A program made the translations under genes and the position numbers. Of a stretch of DNA of 64,000 nucleotides, positions 24,801 to 33,591 are shown piece after piece. The stretch is from Plumapathes pennacea. Lineage: Eukaryota; Cnidaria; Anthozoa; Antipatharia; Myriopathidae. The stretch is from contig OZ038463.1 of NCBI GenBank assembly GCA_964036295.1, forward strand, positions 34,487,295-34,551,294, given 5' to 3'. The notes under the pieces are model-generated. The model did not search any database. It was given only the letters and a program-made list of their open reading frames with translations, and was not told the origin of the DNA. The first letter of the stretch is position 1, and every line of letters begins with the position of its first letter.

Positions 24801-27800
24801 GTGATCGAGTTACAAGATACGGGTAGAATATATTTGTCACGGTGCTTGTCCTTTCTGAATAAGTATCTGAGCTTAACAGAAAACGGCGTCTGAAGCTCCC
24901 GATTTTCTTTCAAGCTCTGTTCCCTTTGCGGAGCCGTTTCTTCGGCACGCTTCCGTTCATGATGCTGTCGGTTATAACATGTTTGTCGTCTTTTCTCTAG
25001 ACGTATTTGGCGCTGTTCGATCGTTTCACGATTTCGCCTTGCCCGTGCCTATTCCCTTTACTTTTGAAGATGAGCTTCGCAAGACCGTTCTGTTTCAAGT
25101 TTTCCCTTATTTTCATGAAATCAGTTACGTACAATTATTGCTTAGTTCAAATATTTTAAAAACACTGGCGGAGACGCTAATCGATGATTATTACGTCATT
25201 GCCTTAGGCACCTGGTCTAAAAAGTTGTACCATACACACACACACGAACATTAAATTTCGAGATGGCGACACGCTTGGAGTCTTCAAATGAGGCGACTAT
25301 GCTGCATTAGCGTCGTGAATATTACCCTCGCTTCGCTCGGGGATTAATAAATCAATATTGTTTGATTTCACTCGATTTATTTTAGATATAGTTTGTCTCT
25401 GAATAATTCGGTGGTTCATCTCGATTTCAGTTCTTTCCACCAGAAAACCAATTAGAAGAAATACATAACTATAACAACACGTTTAGCACATAATGAGACT
25501 TACAGTTCCTCTGAGCAGTGTGGGGGCTTTTCCAGTCTGTAGCCTTCACTTAGTTTTTTGGCAAGATCAAGGACTCCTTTCACCTTTTCATAAGGTTCTT
25601 CTCCTAAAATGAAACAGTTTTATAAAATTACGTTTTGGGTGGGAAGTCCTGATTCTGATTTCACGTAAATCTAAAACACACAGTCCAGTTTCTACACTTA
25701 CAATGACAAAACGGTCTTCTCTGTGCATTGCATTAAATAGCGCAAGCTTGGAGGATGTGCATATGTTGAACTCCGTAGAAAAGTTTTGTTTATTTTATAA
25801 TACGACAAGGTACAGCACAAACAGCGGAAACTGCAAAAACCGAAGAGGGACAGAATTGTTCTTTGATTTTTAGATATACTTGTAAAATTGGCTGCCTCTA
25901 TTGTAGGGCTGTATATTATAGCTGCATTTAGTTTGCTATTTCCAGCTAAGTTTTACAACACTGATTGAAAATGGAGAAAGAAACTCACCTAAATTAACAA
26001 TCTCCCACAACACCACGCCAAAGGACCACCTAAACACAAAAAATACAACTTTATATATTTAACCAAGGAACTCCTGAACTGTAAAATGAAATGGGATAAA
26101 CATGGGCTGACGACTCAAATATCATATATTTAATAATAAAACTTTAAATTTCTCATTTCACGAGTTCTTTCCCGCCTTTTATATGATAAAGCAAAAACAA
26201 AGCGTGCGCGGCTGCGTCAGTGGTATACTCACACATCACTTTTCGTTGTCCAGAATCCCCTTAGGGCCTCCAAAGGCATCCACTTTAAGGGAACTTTGGT
26301 CTATACAAAAACCAAGATAAACAAGGAAAAATAATATCAGTAATTGAAAAGAATACTGAACACCGTTGAAAAATCACAACTGGCGATTTGGATGTAATAA
26401 TGCACGTATATAAAAACATAAACAATTAATATTAAAAAAAGATGAAGAACTCAAATTCTTCGTCGTCCATGTTTTCAGATTGTGTGTTGATAGCGAGTGA
26501 TTAATAGGCTTGCGTCGGGTGTGAACCAACGAGAATAGGTTAGTGAACTGTATAAGTTATTTTCAGTGAAGATAGCATGCAGGTAGTAATAAGGCCAACT
26601 AATAGGTCACAGACGCTTGTTTCGTGGAGGTATTGTGGCTATTATCTTTGGTCAGTTTCTTTGAGCCTGATTGACTATATTTGTAGCTGTTAGCAGAGCC
26701 TTTTCTTTTGCAGAGCTTTCCTTCTGCTAAGGTTCGTTCTTGTGTTTAAGCGCCCAAAATGTAGGTAACGTATCTATGCCTGTAATCGCGCGTCTAACCA
26801 CAAGTCTTTATAATAGCTCTGACTGTTTATGTGTCAGTTCTCTTGTCAAGTGTCTGCGGCTATCTCGTTTTTGCCCGGTTGTTGAACAGCATGGCAACGC
26901 ACCCCTGACGTCAGAATGTAATGACCATTCATTGAAATGTCACGTGCTAATCCAAAGTCTGCAACTTTGGCGACCATTTTGTCTCCGATGAGCACATTCC
27001 TTGCTGCTAAGTCTCGATGAAGGCACTGCAAGAAAGATGAGTAGGAATAAGCCCATATGAAATATTAATTCAATATATATATATTAAAATTATCAACAAA
27101 ATTAACATAAACAACAAAATTCCCCGAAGAGGTTTGATTAGTGCAAGAGTTCAGCTTGAAAACCTTCAAAACAGGTGCTGAAAGCGATGGGACATAATTA
27201 TGCGAATTTTGTATTTCCTGTATAATCACTGACCTGCTTGGATTCTAAGTATCTCATGCCACTGGAAACGTCAACTGCAATTTGCAACAATTGCCGCTCA
27301 GTCAGAGTAGACTTGATGTTTACATAAGTCCTTTCCTCTTCCAGGGGGTCCACGCGACTTTTAATCAGTAGATCCCTCAGATCACCTCCAGACACAAACT
27401 CGGTCACGACACAAATTGGCTCTGGAGGAAACAATGTTTTTTTTTTTTTTTTGAGGAAACAATGTGGTCGAGTAGTTCATGTACATAATGTAATAGCTTG
27501 GTTATGAAGAACAGCTTTTTAATGCATCTACGCTTGATCTCCAGTATTTGGATGTTTTTTCAGGCAAGCGAATTAGATTTCCACCCTAAATGGAAACTCC
27601 CTATTGCTGCAAGACGTATACAACTATTTGACACGAAAAGCTTTTGAGTAAGTGTTGGTTCTAAGAGCTTTGCATCTCAGCTTAAATTCAAAGTCAAGAA
27701 ACAAAGCCGGCGGTGGTGGGTCAGCTTCATACCGTCAAATGTGCATGCTCCCACGAGGCTCAAGATGTTTGGGTGTCTTCCAACGTGTTTGAGAATCTGT

Positions 27801-30800
27801 AATTCAGTTATCAGCGCCTGTCGTGCAACCTGGTCAGCAGTTTCTATACAAAATACCGAATTGATGACGAAGTTAACATACTGTAGTGTATATGTTTACA
27901 TAATATTTCAACCTATCCCTGAATTTCGCGAGCATTGCCTCAAGTGACGTGTGTGAAATAACCTGGGTCAGGTTCTCAGATACTTAGAGAAAGATGCCAA
28001 GAAAAGGTAATGCGAAATCAAATAGATTATCACAGAAGTGGTATATTAAAGACATGATATTAATAGTACATTCAAGTTTTTAAGCTTGAAATTATTATTT
28101 TTGTGACATGAATAAGATTCCATCTAAAACACGGTTCGCATGCAAACTCCTTCGAACATCGAGCCCTTACTTGAGCAACAAATACTACTGCCAAAGTATT
28201 ACCAGAGCATAGCAACAGTTAGACATACCTTTAAGTAGTTTCACTGCAACAAACATTTTTCTCCCATCTCTTCTTTCATAAACTCCTTTCTTTACGACGC
28301 CAAACTCCCCTCCTCCTAGCACAGAGGAAGTTACCGTTAATCTTGCACGTGGGATCTCCCAGTTTCTATCGACGCCCATTAGTTTCAAGTATGTCCAGTC
28401 ATCCATGTGTTCAATAAATTTCTCGTCTTGTGCATCGATAGCTTCATTCTTGGCCTCCACGTTCACAAAATGCACTCGGTCTTCTTGGTCAGGCTGCCGA
28501 GCTTGAAAAAAATGCGCCTGAGACAAAATGGAGACATATATTCAGTTGTACACCGTAAAAAGGCCTATATGCCAATTAAAGTTATCCCCGAGCGAAGCGA
28601 AGCGAAGTGAGGGTAATAATCACGGCGCTAATGCAGCAAATTCGCTTTGTGTGGAGACTCCAAGCCAGTCGCCATCTCGAAATCTAATGTTCGTCAGTCA
28701 GTCTGTCAGTCTGTCAGTCTGTCAGTCTGTCATAGGGCGACCTCTAAGGCAATGACGTAATAATAATTATCGATTAGCGTCAAAGCGAGGTCAAACAAAG
28801 GTTTGAATGAAGCAACAACTGTACGTAACTGCGTTTACGAAAATGAATTTGAAAACTGGAAAACTTGACACAGCACGGTCTCGCGAAGCTCGTCTGCAAA
28901 AGAGAAGGGAACTAGCACGGGCAAGGCGAAATCGTGAAACAATCGAACCGCGCCAAATACGTCTAGAGAAAAGACGACAAACATTTGATAACCGACAGCA
29001 TCATGAACGGAAGCTTGCCGAAGAAACGGCTCCGCAAAGGGAACAGCGCTTGGAAGCAAATCGGGAGCTTCAGACGCCATCTTGTGTTAAACTCAGATCC
29101 TTATTCAGAAAGGACAAGCAACAAAGGTTAGTCAGTAGAAAGCGAACAATCACCGTGACAAATATATTCTACCCGTATCTTGTAACTCGATCACTTCAAG
29201 AATGTATTAAAATCTGTATGCTGATCATTTTCCCTCGAAGTATTGTTTTAGTACGCTTCTGTCGCCAGTTTCGGCTACCGTATTGGCTCAGAGCAATCGA
29301 AACTTGGAGTCTTGAATGATTTAGTCAGATGTCTTATTATTTCTTTCAAGACTAAAACTGTAACAAATACTGTAATTTGACATGCGGTGATTGCAGCGAG
29401 AATCGTTCACAAGCCCTTAGAAGTATGACTAGGTCTGAAGCCCGTGTATAATTTGAAGTAAGCCGTTGAAGTTTTGCTTTGATTCTGGGAGAAATCATGT
29501 TGTTTTGAGCGCGTTCACGTACAAAACAATTCGAGCTCATTAAACATGCATGCCTGAGTCTTGTGCGTGTAATCCAGAGTAAAAACAAATTGCACAGGAA
29601 GCCTATTTAATTGTACTGCCTATGAATTCAAAATTGGAAAATCAGCGTTCCTTTTTTTCCGTACTACGACGCCGACCAACTTCAAAATTGAATTGAATAT
29701 TAAATTTGAGAACGTGCTTGGCAGACTGTATGAATTAATTTGACGTGCAGACCGTGGGAAATACGTACTTCGTCACGCAATCGACTCTTATAACACACAC
29801 CATTCTTTTTCATCTCCTTTGCGTGTAGCACTTGACTTCGAAGAGAAGATTGAGTCAACATTTCGGTAAAACAAAGGCTACTCTTGTTGGGAGTACCAAA
29901 GTAAAAGTCCCATCTATGGCAGAGCGAGGGGGTATCCGGCTGCGATTATCGTATTTCTAGTATTTACATAATGTGTCAAAATTCGAAAGCTGGTTAGCTT
30001 CCCAAAACGTAATTAGCAATTGCGATAGTTTTCTGGCGGGGCAACTGACTGTGGTTGAGAGTAGATATCCAATATGGATTCCCTACTAAAAAGATGAATT
30101 ACAAAATGGTCGCTTGTTTGCATGATACAGAACAATTTGAGTGGATCTAAGGAGCTGTATTTTTTTGCATGTGTAACCTGCAATAATGAAATGCTACACC
30201 TTGTAAGAACTGGTGCTTGTACGTTGGGTGTAACGAGGAGTACGACAATGAAAGTTCATTGGCTAAAATTTGATGTGCATAAATTTTGCTAAACGTCAAC
30301 TAATCCGCAAAATACAATAATTTCGCCGACTATAACAATAATGACAAAAGGACGGTAAAAATGCTGCTATAGTCTATTTAAGTTGTATGCGCGAGTGAAT
30401 GTGTGCGAGAGGTTGGTTTCAAGAGTTTTCAAAAGTTATTTGGAAAGTGCAAGCAACCTGGAGACTTCGTAGACAAATGTAAGATTTCTGACTTGAATAG
30501 CTGGTTAGAGTTATATATGAGGAAAATTTCAACATCATTCGAGGAAATATCATAAGTATGAAGATGGGTCGATGTTTTGGTCAATAACACTTCAAACAAA
30601 CCTGCATGTCAAACCGTTGCTTTTTCCTTTTTTTGTTCTTCATCCTCACAAGAAGTACTGCGAGTAAGGCTATCACAGCTGCGCTGAGTCCCGCCACCAA
30701 CGACCACGTGACAACACTGGTGGACTGGCACAAGGACTGGGACGGAGTAGGTGTAGAAACTATGCAGAAAACAAGAACGCAGACACAACGACTATCAGTA

Positions 30801-33138
30801 GCTCTTCACTTTCTTTACCCCAAAGAAAACTATGACGACGGAGAACTTTTATTTATTGTGGTAGAGATGGGGTGCAACAGGGGTTAGAATATAAATGTTC
30901 TGTGAAAATGTTTGATGCGATAGATCAAGAAAGAGTTGTAAAAAAAGTATTTTTTAGCTCGAACACCAAGAACACCAAATTAACCTTTCGTTCAAGGGCT
31001 TCGGCATGCACAGTGTATTCAAGAGTTGAGGTATATTGTTATATCCAGGTATATTTGCATGTCACATCGTAAACAACTCGACCGTTTTGAGTGTCGAAAG
31101 AAGTAAACGACCAAATAGGTGTTGCAACAACAACAACAACATCAACAACAATAATAGTAAGTTGAGGTTGATTATTTCAAACCCGTTATTTAAAGAAGAT
31201 TAAACAACGAAAGGAACAACACAATGATCATCATAAACAATATTCGTACAAAACAATTTCATTTACGTGACATTGTATTTTTTGAGTGAACACTTTCTTA
31301 CTACAGTGCAGCACTTTCAAGTGCCCTCTTTTTTTTCCTTCGTCACAAGTGTGGCTCGAATCACTTTTCGTTTTTGCTTCCAAGCTGAAATTTCCCATTT
31401 CAGTCTGGCGATCACCAGCGTGTATTGGAACTGTCCTGGTGCTCGCCCACTGTGAGAATTTTGCATACCTTGAATATTTCATCACACTTTTTGGCCAATA
31501 TTACGTATACTGTGGTGATTTTGCGCGGCCGCTAGCAGCCGCGCAAAACAGGAATGTGGTGGCTGGGGCTCGTCATATGTCGCTAACAAGATCAGTCACT
31601 CTGGGGTAATACAACGTATTATTCAGGATTACACTAAAGCAGTTAAGCTTTCAAGTATCGCTTTGACCGATTTCTAAAGCCTTAAACTGGCATAAACTGG
31701 GCACAAAGGCTTCATACTTACGGTACACATCATCTCGATAGGTGTGAATAATCCAGCAAACCACATTGCTGACATTGCAAGTGTATTTTCCAGAATCTGT
31801 CGGCACAACATCTTTGAGATTGAGCACATATCGGTATTTACAAAGGAAAGGGGGAAATTCTTTTCTCGTTTGGAATTTCACTCCATTCTTGAACCAAACG
31901 ACAGTGGGCTTTGGGCTTCTTTTCGATAGACAGTCTAGTTTGGTAGAGTCTCCAACTGGAACGGCATACAGTGTGCACGACATTATGGATGGATGCTCAA
32001 TAAACGATGGCTTAACTAGAATAAAACAACAACAACAACAAGACAGACACACGAACATTAGATTTCGGGATGGCGACCCGCTTGGAGCCTCCAAATAGCG
32101 CGATACTACAGCATTAGCGTCGTGATTATTACCCTCGCTTATGCTCGGGGATAACAATTTTATTAAGCCAAAAAAAAAATTTTTTTTTTCGAATCTGACC
32201 AAGTTTGAAAAGTATCCAGATACCTTAACTTTCGTTGGCGTTTCCTTTAGCGGAGACAAACACCTTCCTTATTGTATTTTGATGCGCACTCCACACGCAT
32301 CTTTCAGACGATATTAGTATCAAATCATGAAAAGATTTCGGTTCTCGATGATATCTGGCACTTGATCGAGTCAATATTTGACACATCAGATTAAAAGTAA
32401 CCAAATCTTAAACATTCTCTTACAGGTAATGTTGTTTCATTCTCTCCGCATTATCCGCTCCTCTTATGCGGTTTGAAAAATCTCAGCGGCGAAGTTGAAT
32501 GGGGTAGCAACAAATGTTGTTTGTTTCGACGTCGTTGTTTGCGTCATTTCTCAAACAAAAACTACTTGAGAAGTCAAAAACAACGAATGCTGCTTTATTC
32601 CCATAGCGTGCCTTGTCTTTAATTTGATGATGATGGCGGCGGTTCAAATTACAAGGCACGCTATGGGAATAAAGTACGTTTACTGTTGGGAGCCACAGTC
32701 TTGGGCTCCCAACAGTAAACGTAGCCAGGCCTTCAACGTTTTAATTTTGACCCGAAATTTTTGAGAAGGTACCGTAAGTGGGGACGTAAGTGATCCCATA
32801 TTTCCAACTCAATCCGCATAAGAGAAGTTTGATGGTTAAATGACACGGTTAACTTTGCAAGAACACTTTTCCGTAGGCTTTGAATATTAAGAACCAACAT
32901 TTGAACAAGTAAAAAAAAAAAAAAAAAAAAAAAAAATCAGTGCACGCGAACCTCACAGGGATTGTTGATCTACAATCACTCGTTTTACCAGCTCCACAGC
33001 ATTATGAACAAAATCTCCAGTATTAATGAAAAAAAATGTGCCTCTACCTGGGTAATCATCTGATATGGACAAATCCACTCTCACCAGCAAAATGGCCACA
33101 AACAACACAGCGATATTTGACAGCGACGGAGGCATCAT
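21838..33138 (-). CDS. FGF-receptor-like receptor tyrosine kinase, copy 1
   Basis: Coding exons, 5' to 3': 33138-33048 (signal peptide; [19 protein letters not shown]), 32015-31722 (Ig domain), 30759-30602 (membrane helix), 28517-28229, 27843-27733, 27421-27234, 27025-26903, 26300-26233, 26029-25989, 25603-25504, 21937-21838. Phases fit throughout, giving about 521 residues. The Ig domain has the C/W/DSGKYTC core and an FGFR domain-II-like IIHTY end. The kinase has LGGGEFGVV (Gly loop), VAVKLL (Lys), ITELQIL (helix-C Glu), [26 protein letters not shown] and [12 protein letters not shown], so all catalytic residues are present. The activation loop has one Tyr (GHYILT) rather than the YY of FGFRs. 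The last visible exon ends at a GTAAGA donor and no terminal exon is found. Predicted role: plasma-membrane growth-factor receptor signalling through tyrosine phosphorylation. Confidence 0.85.
22107..22142. repeat. Head-to-head interstitial telomere-type repeat
   Basis: gggttagggttagggc is followed directly by taaccctaaccctaaccc: two to three TTAGGG units facing three CCCTAA units. Both duplicate copies of this intron lack it (46690 and 50585), so it was gained at this locus after duplication. Confidence 0.9.
22300..22385. repeat. 18-bp minisatellite cgtctcagacgcattagt
   Basis: About four copies of an 18-bp unit, itself built on the partial palindrome GTCGTCTCAGACG. It occupies the position where the two duplicate loci have a MITE with ends TGGCCTGGCAAA. 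Confidence 0.75.
22710..22862 (+). repeat. ~30-bp minisatellite inside Helitron A
   Basis: Five imperfect copies of a unit containing tcgaagtcgaaaactctt. It reads as an S-K-S-K-T-L repeat in one frame, but this follows from the DNA repeat and is not evidence of a protein. Confidence 0.7.
22878..24195. repeat. Large interrupted fold-back (arms about 430 bp) inside Helitron A
   Basis: Sequence from 23425 to about 23765 (starting ccaacaacatgtcagaccgt) is repeated inverted at about 23790-24130. The outer arm part 22878-22970 (gtccgcttcacaaccaacaa) pairs with about 24115-24190. The left arm is split by a 455-bp insertion (about 22970-23425). The arms carry a possible frame beginning [18 protein letters not shown], of unknown family. 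Confidence 0.75.
27425..27464 (-). mobile_element. Bare poly(A) insertion with 12-bp target duplication next to a kinase-exon acceptor
   Basis: GAGGAAACAATG occurs on both sides of a T16 run (27437-27452). On the gene strand this is poly(A) flanked by a 12-bp duplication, as left by LINE-type reverse transcription. It ends 16 bp before the start of the 27421-27234 exon, within the polypyrimidine zone of the intron. The same insertion is in the duplicate gene (54094-54145), so it predates the duplication. Confidence 0.75.
28585..29960 (+). mobile_element. Helitron B, 1,376 bp, in a kinase-gene intron
   Basis: Starts TCCCCGAGCGAAGCGAAG directly after A and ends GCGATTATCGTATTTCTAG directly before T. 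The duplicate intron at 55430 has the empty site (aaagtttatgtttacat). Behind the conserved 5' ~110 bp there is a CAGT/CTGT microsatellite (28693-28730). It carries one Arg-rich open frame and no helicase. Confidence 0.9.
28807..29319 (+). CDS. Arg-rich open frame of Helitron B
   Basis: 170 codons. Residues 25-90 are made of repeats of the type [20 protein letters not shown], then [10 protein letters not shown] and [12 protein letters not shown]. Such R-E-x-R-L repeats occur near the N-terminus of many animal Helitron proteins; that link is from memory. The frame has no Rep HUH or helicase motif, so this would be a truncated product at best. Related DNA is at 42443-42682 and, inverted and broken, in Helitron A. 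Confidence 0.45.
   Translation: MKQQLYVTAFTKMNLKTGKLDTARSREARLQKRRELARARRNRETIEPRQIRLEKRRQTFDNRQHHERKLAEETAPQREQRLEANRELQTPSCVKLRSLFRKDKQQRLVSRKRTITVTNIFYPYLVTRSLQECIKICMLIIFPRSIVLVRFCRQFRLPYWLRAIETWSLE
31120..31160. repeat. CAA-rich microsatellite in the intron upstream of the membrane exon
   Basis: The run caacaacaacaacaac with interruptions. The homologous tract begins each unit of the tandem array at 59.9-64 kb, which ties that array to this intron. Confidence 0.8.
31519..31549. repeat. 11-bp perfect hairpin TTTTGCGCGGC / GCCGCGCAAAA
   Basis: Two 11-bp arms with an 8- to 9-nt loop in the intron between the Ig and membrane exons. Too short to classify; possibly a MITE core. Confidence 0.5.
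32016..32151 (-). mobile_element. 136-bp mini-Helitron ending at the Ig-exon splice acceptor
   Basis: On the - strand it opens with the family 5' end TCCCCGAGCATAAGCGAGGG after A, and keeps about 100 bp of the conserved 5' segment. It then runs through a GTT microsatellite to TTATTCTAG followed by T. The AG of CTAG is the acceptor of the Ig exon (first exon base 32015). Either the element supplied the acceptor, or a host acceptor happens to end in CTAG. Confidence 0.55.
32593..32674. other. 82-nt near-perfect hairpin with a 23-bp stem
   Basis: Arms ctttattcccatagcgtgcc + ttg (32593-32615) and its exact inverse (32652-32674), with an inner 8-bp stem TAATTTGA/TCAAATTA. Its size resembles a pre-miRNA, but it could equally be a small fold-back transposon. 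It lies in intron 1 of kinase copy 1. Confidence 0.6.
32675..32723. other. Second, abutting hairpin with a 20-bp perfect stem
   Basis: Arms tacgtttactgttgggagcc (32675-32694) and its inverse (32704-32723) with a 9-nt loop. It starts one base after the previous hairpin. The outer motif gtaaacgtagcc is seen again at 37252, so this may be the end of a repeated element. Confidence 0.6.
32911..32937. repeat. Poly(A) run
   Basis: About 27 consecutive A. No clear target-site duplication was found around it. Confidence 0.6.
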
Positions 33139-33591
33139 GCCGAATGGAACCACAATGTTTTTAGGCTCGCGTTCAGCACGTGGTGCTGAAACGCGGAGCT
33201 TCATGCGACTAGTCCAACTGGAATGTCTCGTGACCCGGTGCTGCCAATAACAATGGTTCCAGATATGCAAATATGGAAGTCGTTCTGTTCCCAATTTGGG
33301 CAGTATCGATATGACCGGCATTGCAACAAAATCGAGAACGAGATCGTCGAAGTAGTTTTTGTAGTGGCATTTTTAAGCGTCCCACCTTATTGCAGTTAGA
33401 CTGCGTCAGTTAGTCAGTCCGTCATGCTGTGTCAACAATTGCCTTTGGAAGTTAAGCATCAGCGAATAAAATCCGAAGACTCTGAGAACAAAACAAAACT
33501 CTAGATGGATAGGCTGTTATCACATAAAAATACGCGCTTTGATGTGAAGCGAAAGCACTACGCTGTAACTTAAGGATGCGACATCACAAGG

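Larger units (their letters stand above)
22526..25343 (-). mobile_element. Helitron A, 2,818 bp, in a kinase-gene intron
   Basis: On the - strand it starts TCCCCGAGCGAAGCGAGGG and ends TGCGATTATCGTATTTCTAG. It sits between A and T with no target duplication. The duplicate intron near 52090 has the uninterrupted site (caataataattaataaatt). It is a longer version of the element at 28585-29960 and in the opposite orientation, with an extra ~1.5-kb segment holding a fold-back. The Arg-rich reading frame seen in the sibling is broken here. No Rep/helicase domain seen. Confidence 0.85.
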
